A DNA stretch of 64,000 nucleotides from Lentibacillus sp. Marseille-P4043 (GTDB taxonomy: Bacteria > Bacillota > Bacilli > Bacillales > Amphibacillaceae). Numbering within the stretch: the first letter of the stretch is position 1; each line of letters begins with the position of its first letter. Shown here piece by piece: positions 18,058 through 27,988 of the stretch. Made by a program: the position numbers and the translations under genes. The stretch spans positions 2,639,353 through 2,703,352 of the forward strand of contig NZ_LT984884.1 of assembly GCF_900258515.1 (NCBI RefSeq), written 5' to 3'. Below the pieces are notes generated by a model. That model did no database searches. It had not been told where the DNA came from and worked only from the letters and a program-made list of their open reading frames with translations.

Positions 18058-18099
18058 ATCCACACGTTATTTCACACTAGAAATAACGTGTGGATTTTT
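18058..18099 (+). terminator. terminator of ypzI
   Basis: A perfect 16-bp stem (ATCCACACGTTATTTC with GAAATAACGTGTGGAT) and 6-base loop, followed by TTTT. Confidence 0.85.
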
Positions 18100-18383
18100 A
18101 TTGGCAACATGATTTGAGTGCTTGGTAACGATACTCAAACGCTTTTTCAGTTATAAATTCACCGGACAGAAATATTTATTAATTTCAATTAGGGTGCAAA
18201 TTCAAGTGTTGGTTATAATATTCAGTGAATTTATGTAAAAGTAATTTATAATTTGTGTTAAAATAATTATGAGTATTGCGAAAATGCGTTTATTGTCGCA
18301 ATAGATATCATGCTTGCTTCTCTGCGTTAATTAATGATCAAATTTATTATGTGGTTTTTGAACCTACAGGAGGGGGATAAGTG
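18100..18383. other. intergenic, no gene seen
   Basis: AT-rich. A weak copy of the dispersed motif (AATTAGGGTGCAAATTCAAG) lies near 18188. The region ends with AGGAGGGGG, the ribosome site of the next gene. Confidence 0.35.
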
Positions 18384-18578
18384 ATGGTTATATTCGGTAA
18401 AGAAATTAAATGGAGTCCTATTATATTTTCAATTATTTTTGCTATGAGTTTGATTATAGTGTTCTTGAACGTAATTTATTTTATTGTTTTTGATAAAAGT
18501 CTGATGAATAATAATATGCTTGTAGGGGCTATTTTACTTGTCTATTCAAGCTTAAACTTGTTTCATAGGAAAGACTAA
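18384..18578 (+). CDS. small membrane protein, unknown
   Basis: 64 residues with two hydrophobic helices (IIFSIIFAMSLIIVFLNVIY and MLVGAILLVYSSL) and a short basic tail. The AGGAGGGGG site supports ATG 18384, with GTG 18381 as alternative. No family recognised. Confidence 0.6.
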   Translation: MVIFGKEIKWSPIIFSIIFAMSLIIVFLNVIYFIVFDKSLMNNNMLVGAILLVYSSLNLFHRKD

Positions 18579-18650
18579 AGAATGTGTTCGTTTGTAAGCA
18601 TTGTAATTGGAATAGGCATATGATTATTAAACTTTGGAGAGAAGGATTTC

Positions 18651-19202
18651 ATGTTTACGTATAAAGTGGATGAAGATTTGTCATTGAAATTACTTGAAAA
18701 AGAAGATGCTGATGTATTGTTTGCTTTGGTGGATGATTCCAGAGATTACTTAAGGGAGTGGCTTCCATGGGTTGATAACATGAAACAAGTGGCGGATTAT
18801 GAGCCTGTCATTGAAATGTGGTTGAAGCAATTTGCCGACCATGATGGTTTTCAAGTCGGCATTATGTACAATGAACGTCTTGTGGGCATGGTTGGTTTCC
18901 ATGGCATTGATTGGTCAAACAGAAAAACAAGCATTGGCTATTGGTTGTCCGAAAAATACCAAGGACGAGGTTTGATAACAAGGGCTGTAGCAGCATTGAT
19001 AGATTATGCGTTCACAGCTTATGATCTGAATCGTGTTGAAATACAGTGTGGGATCGCTAATCAAAGGAGCAAAGCCATCCCTGAAAGACTCGGGTTCAAG
19101 CAGGAGGGGATCATTAGGAACGGTGAATACGTATACGATCACTATCATGATTGCGTTTTGTATAGTGTGCTTGCACAAGAATGGGAGACTTATGATTGCT
19201 AG
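18651..19202 (+). CDS. GNAT acetyltransferase, ribosomal-protein-serine type (YdaF/RimL-like)
   Basis: 183 residues. It has the RimL-type hallmarks LREWLPWVD, IGYWLSEKYQGRGLITRA (acetyl-CoA loop), LNRVEIQC and GFKQEGIIRNGEYVYDHYHD. The ribosome site GAGAGAAGG precedes ATG. Likely acetylates a protein N-terminus or polyamine. Confidence 0.9.
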   Translation: MFTYKVDEDLSLKLLEKEDADVLFALVDDSRDYLREWLPWVDNMKQVADYEPVIEMWLKQFADHDGFQVGIMYNERLVGMVGFHGIDWSNRKTSIGYWLSEKYQGRGLITRAVAALIDYAFTAYDLNRVEIQCGIANQRSKAIPERLGFKQEGIIRNGEYVYDHYHDCVLYSVLAQEWETYDC

Positions 19203-19302
19203 TGAAACTGCAGAAAAATTCGATTATACATATCCGGTAAAGGCTGACAAAAAAGCTACCGAGTGGATTTACCAGCAATTCAAAGAGAACACTTTAGAAT
19301 GA
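19192..19302 (+). CDS. possible small ORF overlapping the acetyltransferase stop
   Basis: 36 codons from ATG 19192, behind GGGAG, giving a hydrophilic peptide that ends WIYQQFKENTLE. It overlaps the upstream stop by 11 bases. It could be a small gene or the tail of a lost one. Confidence 0.25.
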   Translation: MIASETAEKFDYTYPVKADKKATEWIYQQFKENTLE

Positions 19303-19326
19303 AATCTCCGTCTCCACCAATAGTTA

Positions 19327-19365
19327 TCTAGCACTGTTTTAGTCTTTCAAACAGTGCTAGATTTG
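19327..19365. terminator. bidirectional terminator
   Basis: A 13-bp perfect stem (TCTAGCACTGTTT / AAACAGTGCTAGA) lies between the convergent acetyltransferase and aldehyde dehydrogenase genes. Confidence 0.75.
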
Positions 19366-19378
19366 CAATTAGTGAGCC

Positions 19379-20644
19379 TTACTTCATCACCCGTTTAACG
19401 AGTGAATTTGCTAGTTTGCTTCCAGGATAGCGCAATGGCATATCAAACTTCGTCGTTTGCTTCATGATGCTCTTTTCATGGGAGAATGTTTCAAAGCTAT
19501 ATTTCCCATGATATCCGCCGATGCCGCTATTGCCGACACCACCAAATGGCAGGTGTGGGTTTGCTAGATGGTAGAGGGTGTCATTGATACATCCGCCACC
19601 AAAGGAGATGTGCTGCATTACTTTTTGCTGATCTTGTTCATTTTCGCCAAAATAATAGAGTGCTAGTGGTTTATCCATTTGTTTTAACTTGGAAATGACA
19701 TCATCCAATTTGGTAAAGGTCAATACAGGCAGGAGGGGACCGAAAATTTCTTCCTGCATAATGGAATCTTTCCAAGAAATTTCATCCACTAAAGTTGGTT
19801 CAATCATGTGGTTATCCGAATCAACCTTCCCACCGAAGATAATGCTTCCATCATTCATGTACGCTTGTAATCGGTCAAAGTGCTTCTTGTTAACGATGCG
19901 TACATAATTCTCGTTTTTTAATGGGTTTTTACCATAAAAGGATTTCAGATGTTTTTTCATTGCTTTTAGTAATTTTGGTTTTGCATGTTCATGAACATAT
20001 ACGTAATCTTGTGCTACACATGTTTGTCCTGCGTTTGTAAATTTTCCCCAAACAATCCGTTTTGCTGCAAGATTAATGTTTGCGTCTTGTTCAATAATGG
20101 CAGGGCTTTTCCCGCCTAATTCCAAGGTGACAGGAATGAGGTGCTTACTTGCTTCGCGCATAATGAGTTTCCCGACTGCTGAACTACCTGTGAAAAAGAT
20201 GTAATCAAAAGGTTGCGCTACTAATTGTGCGCTTGTTTCTTTTTCTCCTTCAACTGCCGTAACATAGTGGCTGTCAAACGTATCACGAATCATTTCCGCT
20301 AGTAGCGATGATGTTGCTTGAGTGAACTCGGACGGTTTTAGTACGACTGTATTCCCCGCAGCCATCGCACCAATCGCTGGAGCAATGGCTAGTTGTAACG
20401 GATAATTCCAAGGGGAGATGACAAGTGTAACTCTATATGGCTCTCGGACAATATAATTTTTCGTTCCTTTATGGGTGATGGGTGTGTCAGCTTTTTCCGG
20501 CTCCATCCAATCCTTAAGATGTTTAAGGGCAAAATCAATTTCAGTATATAAAAAGCCTAATTCTGTTGTAAGTGTCTCGTGCTGTGATTTGTTTAAATCC
20601 ATTTTTAATGCCTGATAAATCCGCTTTTCGTTCGCTTTCAGCAT
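19379..20644 (-). CDS. aldehyde dehydrogenase (class 3 / YwdH-like), N-terminus apparently damaged
   Basis: 421 residues. Catalytic Glu is in VTLELGGKS and Cys in NAGQTCVAQDY. PWNYPLQLAIAPAIGAMAAG and FTGSSAVGK (NAD site) are present. Family members are about 455 residues and begin some 35 residues earlier. Here the expected upstream residues (QQTLRKELFVKNG) sit in another frame just 5' of the ATG, and beyond them lies a GC-rich repeat at 20758. So the 5' end seems frameshifted in an A-run and cut by repeat DNA. The remaining ORF keeps the whole catalytic core; activity is uncertain. Confidence 0.8.
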   Translation of the reverse strand: MLKANEKRIYQALKMDLNKSQHETLTTELGFLYTEIDFALKHLKDWMEPEKADTPITHKGTKNYIVREPYRVTLVISPWNYPLQLAIAPAIGAMAAGNTVVLKPSEFTQATSSLLAEMIRDTFDSHYVTAVEGEKETSAQLVAQPFDYIFFTGSSAVGKLIMREASKHLIPVTLELGGKSPAIIEQDANINLAAKRIVWGKFTNAGQTCVAQDYVYVHEHAKPKLLKAMKKHLKSFYGKNPLKNENYVRIVNKKHFDRLQAYMNDGSIIFGGKVDSDNHMIEPTLVDEISWKDSIMQEEIFGPLLPVLTFTKLDDVISKLKQMDKPLALYYFGENEQDQQKVMQHISFGGGCINDTLYHLANPHLPFGGVGNSGIGGYHGKYSFETFSHEKSIMKQTTKFDMPLRYPGSKLANSLVKRVMK

Positions 20645-20757
20645 GGATTTTAATTTTTTAACCGTTCTTTACGAAAAGCTCTTTCCGTAATGTTTGTTGC
20701 TTTTTAATTTCGTAGTAGATATAAACTGCGCAGTAAGCTGTGATTTTTTCTATAAGT

Positions 20758-20886
20758 ACGTGCATTTCCCGCCGTCCGGGATCGTTCCGGGTGGATGCTT
20801 TCCGCGGGCACGGCCTCAGCCTCCTCGAGAAAACCACTCTGCGGGGTCTTCGGACACGTGCTGTTCCCGCAGGAGTCACCACCCTC
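20758..20886 (-). repeat. GC-rich dispersed repeat, copy A (inverted)
   Basis: About 130 bases of high GC in AT-rich surroundings. Read on the minus strand it has ACTCCTGCGGGAACAGCACG, then GAAGACCCCGCAG, GAGGAGGCTGAGGCCGTGCC and CGGAAAGCATCC. This order is known to me from dispersed intergenic repeats in many Bacillaceae. It lies against the damaged 5' end of the aldehyde dehydrogenase gene. Confidence 0.7.
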
Positions 20887-20960
20887 CACTCACCCGGACT
20901 AGTGAAGTGGTAGGATAATTATGGAACACTTACCGCTATTGGTAGTAAATGCAATACCAG

Positions 20961-21072
20961 CGGAGGAAATACACGCAGACTCCTGGGGGGAGAGAGGCAT
21001 CGGTGAGACCCCGCAGTGCGTTAGCACGAGGAGGCTCAACAGCCGCCCCCGGAAAGCGAAGTGTATTTCCGT
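20961..21072 (+). repeat. GC-rich dispersed repeat, copy B (opposite orientation)
   Basis: Same module order as copy A but on the plus strand: GGAAATACAC, GCAGACTCCTG, GTGAGACCCCGCAG, GAGGAGGCTCA, CGGAAAGCG, GTGTATTTCC. The first and last blocks (20965-20974, 21061-21070) are a perfect 10-bp terminal inverted repeat, so the unit folds back on itself. Confidence 0.7.
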
Positions 21073-21232
21073 AGCGGTAATTAGTGTCGCATTTTATATC
21101 TAATGTGTAACAAACAACAATCTTTTAGAAAACAGCTTTACGAAAAGCGTACGACAATGTTTCCCCAGTTAAGAAATATTCCCGTTGACTGTTGACTATT
21201 TCTGCAAACTGATTCATGAACGTCCTCCTCGA

Positions 21233-22156
21233 TTATTTTGATTCTATAGGAACAACATAAAAATCATTCGCAAGTTCTGTGTTTGGAAAAACGTCACGAG
21301 CTTCCTGGAGTAATTGTTGATAATCGGCTTGCTGGTAACGTGAAGAGATATGATTTAAAACCAATTTCTTGACCTTGCTCAGTTTCGCAAGTAATGCAGC
21401 CTGGGTTGTTGTCGAGTGAAAATAATCGTTTGCCAGTGCTGCTTTGTCGTGATCAAATGTTGCTTCATGAACAAGGACATCGGAATTCTCTACAAACGAC
21501 TGATTTCGTTCGGGGAAGCGTGTATCCCCGAGAATCGAAATAATACGTCCTGGTTTATCTGGCCCGATAAAATCAGCGCGGTGAATCGTTTTTCCTTCCT
21601 CGGTTGTCGAGATAGGGTTGTCTTTAATTTGTTTATAGATTGGCCCTGGTTGAATTCCGGCTTCTCTTAATTTATCCACCAAAAGCTCGCCTGGTTTGTC
21701 CTTTTCGACGATGCGATAACCGAAACATTGGATTCCATGGTTCAGTTCTTGGCAATAAACAGTGAACGTATCATCTTCAAAAATTTGTCCTTCGTTAATT
21801 TCAATAATTTCTAATGGGTAGGCAAGATGAGTGCCGCTTACTTCCAGGCTCGTCTCAATATACCGTTTAATCCCTGTTGGCCCATAAACCGTCAATAAAT
21901 CATCGCCACCTTGGAAGGAACGACTACTCAAAAACCCAGGAAGTCCAAAGATATGGTCCCCGTGAAGGTGGGTAATAAAAATTTTCGTGATTTTTCTTGG
22001 TTTAATTGATGTTTGTAAAATTTGGTGCTGGGTTGCCTCGCCACAATCAAAAAGCCAGATACTGTTGTGCTCTTGAAGCAACTTCAGAGCAACTGCTGAT
22101 ACATTACGTTCTTTTGCTGGGACACCTGCACCAGTGCCGAGGAAAAATAGTTCCAT
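21233..22156 (-). CDS. rnz: ribonuclease Z
   Basis: 307 residues, the normal length. Metallo-beta-lactamase fold with the zinc motif [13 protein letters not shown] (His63, His65, Asp67, His68), [11 protein letters not shown], the [20 protein letters not shown] segment and a final His in LNHISSRY. It trims the 3' trailer of tRNA precursors lacking encoded CCA. The position next to namA matches yqjK-yqjM of B. subtilis. Confidence 0.96.
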   Translation of the reverse strand: MELFFLGTGAGVPAKERNVSAVALKLLQEHNSIWLFDCGEATQHQILQTSIKPRKITKIFITHLHGDHIFGLPGFLSSRSFQGGDDLLTVYGPTGIKRYIETSLEVSGTHLAYPLEIIEINEGQIFEDDTFTVYCQELNHGIQCFGYRIVEKDKPGELLVDKLREAGIQPGPIYKQIKDNPISTTEEGKTIHRADFIGPDKPGRIISILGDTRFPERNQSFVENSDVLVHEATFDHDKAALANDYFHSTTTQAALLAKLSKVKKLVLNHISSRYQQADYQQLLQEARDVFPNTELANDFYVVPIESK

Positions 22157-22168
22157 TGTAAAGTCCTC

Positions 22169-23185
22169 CTATTTCCAGCCTCGTTTGTATTGTGTTGGTG
22201 CTTCAATCGCATAGCCTAGCTCGTCAGCAGCAGCTTTGGCCCAATATGGATTCCGCAGTAGGGCACGACCAATGATGACGACATCTGCACGGTCATTTTG
22301 GACAATTTCCTCTGCTTGTAATCCACTCGTGATCAATCCAACCGCACCTGTGGCAATGTCTGTCTCGTGTTTAATCATGTCACAGCGAGGGACTTGATAA
22401 CCTGGATAGGAATGGACTTTGGCTGGGACGACACCACCTGAACTACAGTCAATTAAATCGATTCCTTGTTTTTTCATTTCATTTGTGAAGTAAAGAATAT
22501 CATCCTTATTGTTGCCTGCTTCATCATATTCATCTGTTGAAATGCGTACAAAAATTGGACCATCCCATTCTGTTTTTACCGCGTCAATGACTTCGGATAA
22601 AAAGCGATAGCGATTTTCCCGGGTTCCACCGTAGTTGTCTGATCGATGATTCGTTAATGGTGACAAAAATTGATTAATTAAATAGCCATGTGCACCATGA
22701 AGTTCAATGATGTCAAATCCGGCTGCTTTTGCACGTCTGGCTGCTTGTTTAAAAGCATCGATGGTTTGCTTAATATGTTCCTCAGTCATTTCTTTTGGCA
22801 CTTTGTAGTTTTCGTTAAACTGTTTTGCTGTTGGTGCGAAAATATCTGACTCAAGTTCTGCTTTACGACCGGCATGGGCCAATTGTATCGCGGTTTTTGC
22901 ACCATAAGCATGAACTTGTTCGTTGATCATTGTTAGTCCTTTCACATGATCCTCATCCCAGATGCCCAAATCTTGGGGAGAAATGCGCCCCTCTGGCTGA
23001 ACAGCTGTTGCTTCAGTGATGATTAATCCTACTTGCCCGACTGCCCGGCTTGCGAGATGTGTTAAGTGGAAAGGGGTGACTTTTCCGTCTTGCTTATAGC
23101 AGGAGTACATACACATCGGAGACATAACGATCCGGTTTTTTAGTTCAACGTTTTGGAAATGGATTGGTGTAAATAATTTTGGCAT
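22169..23185 (-). CDS. namA: NADPH dehydrogenase NamA (old yellow enzyme, YqjM)
   Basis: 338 residues. FMN-dependent OYE barrel with [25 protein letters not shown], the His pair in [21 protein letters not shown], and FVRISTDEY. The Cys in MSPMCMYS is the YqjM redox-tuning residue. Reduces alpha,beta-unsaturated carbonyls. It sits 12 bases upstream of rnz on the same strand. Confidence 0.95.
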   Translation of the reverse strand: MPKLFTPIHFQNVELKNRIVMSPMCMYSCYKQDGKVTPFHLTHLASRAVGQVGLIITEATAVQPEGRISPQDLGIWDEDHVKGLTMINEQVHAYGAKTAIQLAHAGRKAELESDIFAPTAKQFNENYKVPKEMTEEHIKQTIDAFKQAARRAKAAGFDIIELHGAHGYLINQFLSPLTNHRSDNYGGTRENRYRFLSEVIDAVKTEWDGPIFVRISTDEYDEAGNNKDDILYFTNEMKKQGIDLIDCSSGGVVPAKVHSYPGYQVPRCDMIKHETDIATGAVGLITSGLQAEEIVQNDRADVVIIGRALLRNPYWAKAAADELGYAIEAPTQYKRGWK

Positions 23186-23196
23186 GGTGAATCCTC

Positions 23197-23952
23197 CTAG
23201 TGTTTTTGTTCGGTATGAAATAGCTTTCGTTGCTCGATGGCGAGATCTGGTACGTCGGTGAAAATTCCGTCGCTTTCAAGTGTAAAGCAGCGCTGCATCC
23301 TTATTGATCTGTTTATCGTATAGACACGCACAGGCATATTTTCCTCGTGACATGCGTCAATAAGCGATTGATTAAGCAGCCGGTATTTCACGTGCAGGGC
23401 AGTTGCGCCAAGTTGTTTCGCATCACGTACCAGATATCGATTTCGTCTTGATGTTAAAAGAGCGACATTTATATCTGGATGAAGCTCATGTGTTCGCTTT
23501 ACACTGGCCGGGTTAAATGTCGACAGAATAGTTCGATTTATCAATTGATATTGTCTAAGTTTTTCATATACAATTGTTTCAATGTTCGTATAATCTATCT
23601 TATTATTTTTCAACTCAATATTTAAGTATAACGACTTGGGTTTGATCCATTGCAAAAATTCGTCTAAAGAAACGATCGTGGCTCCGGCATATTTTTGTGA
23701 AAACCAGGAACCGGCATCTAATTGTTGTAACGCTTGAAATGTAAAATTTTTGATGTACCCTTTTCCATTTGTTGTTCGTCTTACATGTTCATCATGGATT
23801 ATTACGGGAACATTGTCTTTCGTAAGTTGAACATCTGTTTCAATTGCATCTGCACCTAGCTTGTAGGCGAGTTCAAAGGCAGGCATCGTGTTTTCAGGTG
23901 CAAGCCTGCTAGCACCACGATGTGCAATAATTTTTGTTTTCAAACGTTTCAC
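23197..23952 (-). CDS. glycerophosphodiester phosphodiesterase
   Basis: 251 residues without a signal peptide, hence cytoplasmic (UgpQ-like). [18 protein letters not shown] carries the catalytic His-Arg-Gly and Glu-Asn, [14 protein letters not shown] the metal ligands, and [15 protein letters not shown] the second His. Cleaves deacylated phospholipid diesters to glycerol-3-phosphate. It is 11 bases upstream of namA, so the three genes probably form one operon. Confidence 0.93.
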   Translation of the reverse strand: MKRLKTKIIAHRGASRLAPENTMPAFELAYKLGADAIETDVQLTKDNVPVIIHDEHVRRTTNGKGYIKNFTFQALQQLDAGSWFSQKYAGATIVSLDEFLQWIKPKSLYLNIELKNNKIDYTNIETIVYEKLRQYQLINRTILSTFNPASVKRTHELHPDINVALLTSRRNRYLVRDAKQLGATALHVKYRLLNQSLIDACHEENMPVRVYTINRSIRMQRCFTLESDGIFTDVPDLAIEQRKLFHTEQKH

Positions 23953-24074
23953 CTCATCTTGATTTTAAATAGGGGAAATTTGGTTTTGGCGTTACGTGCT
24001 AAACAGGCGCTTACGCTTTTGTTCATTGTGTTGCAATTTTTTCTAAAAGTCAATTTCCAGGGGAGGAATTTAGA

Positions 24075-25697
24075 ATGAAACATTGGCAAACGAAAGAAGC
24101 GTTAACGGAATTGTTATGTTCACTCGTGCATCATCAAAGTGTTACCGAAAGCAATGCGGAAATTGCGCTTGCTGAATATCTCTACCATATTTTAGCACAA
24201 AAGGAATATTTTCAAAGCCATCCTGATTTCTTAAAACTGCATCCGTTAGACGATGGCAGAAGACTTTTAACTGCATTCGTAAAAAAGGGCAATACAAAAG
24301 AAACAGTTATTTTGCTAAGCCATTTTGATGTTGTCGGTGTGGAGGATTATGGATCATTAGAAAATCTTGCTTTTCATCCAAAGGAATTAACGAAAGAAAT
24401 GGAACGGATCAAGGATGAGTTACCAGAACAGGTCAGGCAGGATATTATAACTGGTGACTGGTTGTTTGGACGGGGTTCGATGGATATGAAAGCAGGTCTC
24501 TCTCTTCACTTATCCATGATTGAAAAAGCGATAGATGATGAATTTGACGGAAACATTCTTTTGTTGACGGTACCAGATGAAGAAGTGAATTCACATGGAA
24601 TGTTAACAGCGTTGCCCGTATTGAACCAATTAAAAAAAGAAGAAAACATAACCTATAATGCCTGTTTAAATGGTGAGCCAATGTTTAGCAAATATCCCGG
24701 TGACGATCATTACTATGTATATACAGGGTCGATCGGAAAAGTGCTTCCTGGTTTTTATTGCTATGGAAAGGAATCACATGTTGGAGAACCGTTTGCGGGT
24801 GTAAATCCTAATTTAATGATCAGTTTTTTATCGCAGCAATTGGAACTAAATGAAGCGTTTATTGAAAAAATTGGTGATGAAGTGACACCGCCGCCAACAA
24901 GTTTAATGCAGCGGGATTTGAAAGAAGCCTATTCGGTCCAGACACCAAATGCTGCAATTGCGATGTACAATGTTCTGTATTTAAAACAATCCTTTCACGA
25001 ACTAAATGAAAAATTGATTGCTGGTGCAACACAAGCAGCGCAGGAAATCGAAAATCACGTAAAACAGAAAGCAGGATATTTTGCTGATGTTGCCACGGAT
25101 TTTACATTGCCAGATTTTCGGGTACGTGTCATGATGTATGAAGAATTATATCATGAAGCAGTAAAACGATATGGAAAAGAAGAGATTACGCGGCGGCAAA
25201 ATTTATTAGTTTCCAAACGGGAACATGGCGACCGTGATTTTTCCACATTGCTCGTACAAGATTTGGCTGCACTTTGTAAAGATTTGGGGCCAATGATTAT
25301 TTTATTTTACAGTCCACCATTTTATCCCGCTGTTTCATCGTTTGATGACCCGTATATTCAAGATGTGATGGATAACGTGACGAAACAAACAAAAGAGGAA
25401 TATCAGATTGAATTGACTGTGGCAGAATTTTTTACCGGACTGTCCGATTTAAGCTATGTTGGACCACCATCATCACAAAGCAAATTAAGTCAATTAACAA
25501 CGAATATGCCACTGCAAAATAATGGGTTTGTTTTTCCCGAAGATGTCATGGAACAGCTGACAATGCCAGTATTGAATATTGGCCCACTAGGGAGGGACCC
25601 GCATCAGTGGACAGAGCGATTGGAACTGACATACAGCTTCGAGTATTTGCCAGAAATTTTGACTGATGCGATTAAACAACTTCTGAAAAAGAAATAA
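24075..25697 (+). CDS. yqjN: M20-family peptidase, RocB/YqjN-like
   Basis: 540 residues. The M20 metal-site segments are LLSHFDVVG, LFGRGSMDMKAGLSLHL and TVPDEEVNSHG. The length and the NHxxxFPxxSSFDDPYI-like later part fit the RocB/YqjN subgroup rather than ordinary dipeptidases. The location between namA and the yqjP/yqjQ genes repeats the B. subtilis order. Substrate unknown; RocB is linked to arginine use. Confidence 0.88.
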   Translation: MKHWQTKEALTELLCSLVHHQSVTESNAEIALAEYLYHILAQKEYFQSHPDFLKLHPLDDGRRLLTAFVKKGNTKETVILLSHFDVVGVEDYGSLENLAFHPKELTKEMERIKDELPEQVRQDIITGDWLFGRGSMDMKAGLSLHLSMIEKAIDDEFDGNILLLTVPDEEVNSHGMLTALPVLNQLKKEENITYNACLNGEPMFSKYPGDDHYYVYTGSIGKVLPGFYCYGKESHVGEPFAGVNPNLMISFLSQQLELNEAFIEKIGDEVTPPPTSLMQRDLKEAYSVQTPNAAIAMYNVLYLKQSFHELNEKLIAGATQAAQEIENHVKQKAGYFADVATDFTLPDFRVRVMMYEELYHEAVKRYGKEEITRRQNLLVSKREHGDRDFSTLLVQDLAALCKDLGPMIILFYSPPFYPAVSSFDDPYIQDVMDNVTKQTKEEYQIELTVAEFFTGLSDLSYVGPPSSQSKLSQLTTNMPLQNNGFVFPEDVMEQLTMPVLNIGPLGRDPHQWTERLELTYSFEYLPEILTDAIKQLLKKK

Positions 25698-25775
25698 ACA
25701 ATGTGACAAAAAGAAGAAAAAAGGGTAAACTATAGATAAATGAATGACCATTCACTTTTAGAGGAGCTTATATAA

Positions 25776-26738
25776 ATGAAAGTATTACACGACACGATTA
25801 CGAAAATTACATTACCAACACCATATCCTGTAGGGGATGTTCATGTTTACCTTTTGAAAGGGGATACACTGTCACTTGTTGATGCCGGTGTGAAAACGAA
25901 AGAGGCGTGGGAAGCTCTAACCGTACAATTAAAACAAATCGGCTACACGCCAAATGATATCGAACAGCACATCTTAACCCACCATCATCCAGATCATATT
26001 GGATTAGTAGGTGAATTCCCGAGGGCACAAGCAATTGTTGGCCATAAATACAATGATCCCTGGTTAACAAGGGATGAAGCATTTTTAAATCAGTACCAGC
26101 AGTTTTTTAGCGATGCGTTTAAGCTTGCTGGTGTGCCTAATCGATATTTACAACTCTTGGAAAAACTGCAAACACCATTAGAACTTACCGGTCATGGAAA
26201 GCTAACGGCCTTCCTTGATGAAGGGGACATTTTGCCAGGTCATGCGGATTGGCGGGTTATTGAGACGAAGGGGCATGCGCAAAGTCATTTGTCATTTTTC
26301 CGTGAGGCTGATGGGGCGTTTCTTGGAGGAGATCATCTGCTCAAGCATATTTCACCAAACCCAATTTTGGAACCGCCACATGCAGATGAGACAGAGCGAG
26401 CTAAACCATTGCCACAATATCGAAAAAATCTCGAAAAATGTTTGCAGCTTGGGATCACCACCGTTTACCCGGGGCATGGTGATATATTTTCAAATGTGGA
26501 CGAATTGATTCCAATGCGTTTGGCGAAGCAGGAGCAGCGAGCGAATAAGGTGCTTCACATGTTACAGGAAAAAGAGCAGACACCTTTTGAAGTTTGCCAA
26601 CAACTCTTTCCGAGAAAATATGAAAGTGAACTTGATTTAACCATGTCAGAAACGATCGGTCAGCTTGATTTTCTGGAAGAGGAAGGAAAAATTGAGAAAA
26701 CAAAGCGTGATGGTGTTCTTTTCGTTAAAGCAAAGTAG
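25776..26738 (+). CDS. yqjP: MBL-fold metallohydrolase YqjP
   Basis: 320 residues: YPVGDVHVYLLKGDTLSLVD leads into the beta-lactamase fold, zinc motif LTHHHPDHIGLVG, later ligands in ETKGHAQSHLSFF, GGDHLL and YPGHGDIF, and a C-terminal helical domain with a winged-helix look (FEVCQQLFPR). It abuts the SDR gene downstream, as in B. subtilis. Confidence 0.9.
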   Translation: MKVLHDTITKITLPTPYPVGDVHVYLLKGDTLSLVDAGVKTKEAWEALTVQLKQIGYTPNDIEQHILTHHHPDHIGLVGEFPRAQAIVGHKYNDPWLTRDEAFLNQYQQFFSDAFKLAGVPNRYLQLLEKLQTPLELTGHGKLTAFLDEGDILPGHADWRVIETKGHAQSHLSFFREADGAFLGGDHLLKHISPNPILEPPHADETERAKPLPQYRKNLEKCLQLGITTVYPGHGDIFSNVDELIPMRLAKQEQRANKVLHMLQEKEQTPFEVCQQLFPRKYESELDLTMSETIGQLDFLEEEGKIEKTKRDGVLFVKAK

Positions 26739-26747
26739 GTGATGTAT

Positions 26748-27545
26748 GTGAGGCTGCATTTACAAAATAAAACGATTATTGTAACAGGAGCATCAAGTGG
26801 GATCGGTGAACGTCTATCGTGGCATATAGCGAAAAATGGCGGGACACCGATCATGATTGCCCGTTCACTTGATAAACTGGAAAATCAGCGGGAGAAATTG
26901 AAACGCTCATTTGATGCCACGTCATTTGCTTATCAGGCAGATATAACCGATCATGAAGAGTTTGAAGATGTGATCAAGCAAATTTTAACGGACCATAAAC
27001 AAATACATGGCCTGATTAATAATGCAGGTGTAGGTGTTTTTGACTATGTAAACGAAATGAAACTTGATGATATGGAGCGCATGTTTCAATTGAATGTATT
27101 CGCTTTGATTCGTGGTACAAAACTGCTGTTGCCACACTTTTCAGCGAATCGGCGGAAATGTCATATTGTCAACATCGCCTCCCAAGCCGGTAAAATTGCC
27201 ACACCGAAATCCGCTGTTTACGCGGCTACAAAACATGCAGTCATTGGCTTTACCAATGCTCTTCGGCTGGAAGTTGCCAGTAAAGGAATTTACGTGATGG
27301 CGGTTAATTTAGGACCAGTACGCACGAATTTCTTTACAACCGCGGATCCAGACGGTAGCTATCAGAAAAGCGTTGCCCGGTATATGCTTGATCCAGATAA
27401 AGTGGCAACGAAAATTGTAAAGAACTTATTTAGTAAGAAGCGGGAAATTAATTTGCCACATTGGATGGATGCTGGAAGTAAGCTTTATCAGCTGTTTCCA
27501 GGTGGAGTGGAGACGTTGTTGAAGAAGCAATTTAATCGGAAATAG
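26748..27545 (+). CDS. yqjQ: short-chain dehydrogenase/reductase YqjQ
   Basis: About 265 residues: TGASSGIGERLS (NADP-binding), NNAGVGVFD, NIASQAG and the catalytic Tyr-x-x-x-Lys in VYAATKHAVIGF. I place the start at GTG 26748, five bases after AGGTGA; GTG 26739 and ATG 26742 are in frame too. Directly behind yqjP, probably co-transcribed. Confidence 0.9.
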   Translation: MRLHLQNKTIIVTGASSGIGERLSWHIAKNGGTPIMIARSLDKLENQREKLKRSFDATSFAYQADITDHEEFEDVIKQILTDHKQIHGLINNAGVGVFDYVNEMKLDDMERMFQLNVFALIRGTKLLLPHFSANRRKCHIVNIASQAGKIATPKSAVYAATKHAVIGFTNALRLEVASKGIYVMAVNLGPVRTNFFTTADPDGSYQKSVARYMLDPDKVATKIVKNLFSKKREINLPHWMDAGSKLYQLFPGGVETLLKKQFNRK

Positions 27546-27570
27546 AAGGGGGGAGCTTTTCCCCCATCGC
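27546..27570. terminator. short GC hairpin between convergent genes
   Basis: GGGGG pairs with CCCCC around AGCTTTT directly after the yqjQ stop. It has no T-run downstream on the plus strand, so its strength is uncertain. Confidence 0.35.
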
Positions 27571-27572
27571 AA

Positions 27573-27950
27573 TTAGTTGGACGATTCAGGAGTTAATGTA
27601 AAGCTTTCCGTTTTTCCATTCCACATAATCACTGCTTCGATTTCCTCATCCTCTTGCGTTACGGCACATCCGAAACAGCTGCCACCTTTACTGGTAACTG
27701 CGGATGTGTCCTTGTTTACTATCCTCCCATGTACGGAGAGGCTGCCTAATTCATAATCAATTGTTTCAGGGGCAGGTTTTTCTCCTATATAGCGAATAGC
27801 ATATTCAATACTTTCACTGTCAGTTTCGTGTATATGAGCAGTGTACCGAACAGACCAATTGTCACTCCCACCGGTAAATGTAAGCGTCTTTTGGGAGCAG
27901 CTAACTAAAATAAAAGCGATAATTACAAATAGAAACAGACTTTTTTTCAC
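27573..27950 (-). CDS. lipoprotein, unknown (intact paralogue of the 1.1 kb pseudogene)
   Basis: 125 residues from GTG 27950, behind GGAGGGGGAATAAT. Lipobox Leu-Val-Ser-Cys at 18. Mature part: FTGGSDNWSVRYTAHIHETD, YIGEKPAP, a Gly-Gly-Ser-Cys-Phe-Gly-Cys segment that may hold a disulfide, then EAVIMWNGKTESF. It has the pattern of a small beta-sandwich lipoprotein on the outer face of the membrane. Function unknown. Confidence 0.75.
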   Translation of the reverse strand: MKKSLFLFVIIAFILVSCSQKTLTFTGGSDNWSVRYTAHIHETDSESIEYAIRYIGEKPAPETIDYELGSLSVHGRIVNKDTSAVTSKGGSCFGCAVTQEDEEIEAVIMWNGKTESFTLTPESSN

Positions 27951-27988
27951 ATTATTCCCCCTCCGAGAAATTAGGTGAAAATGCCAAT

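Noticed and set aside
20658..21103. Four ORFs of 60-74 codons in the GC-rich stretch
   Set aside because: They lie within the inverted GC-rich repeats, have Pro/Arg-rich composition and no ribosome sites. Only the last 25 codons of one (20658) echo the lost dehydrogenase N-terminus.
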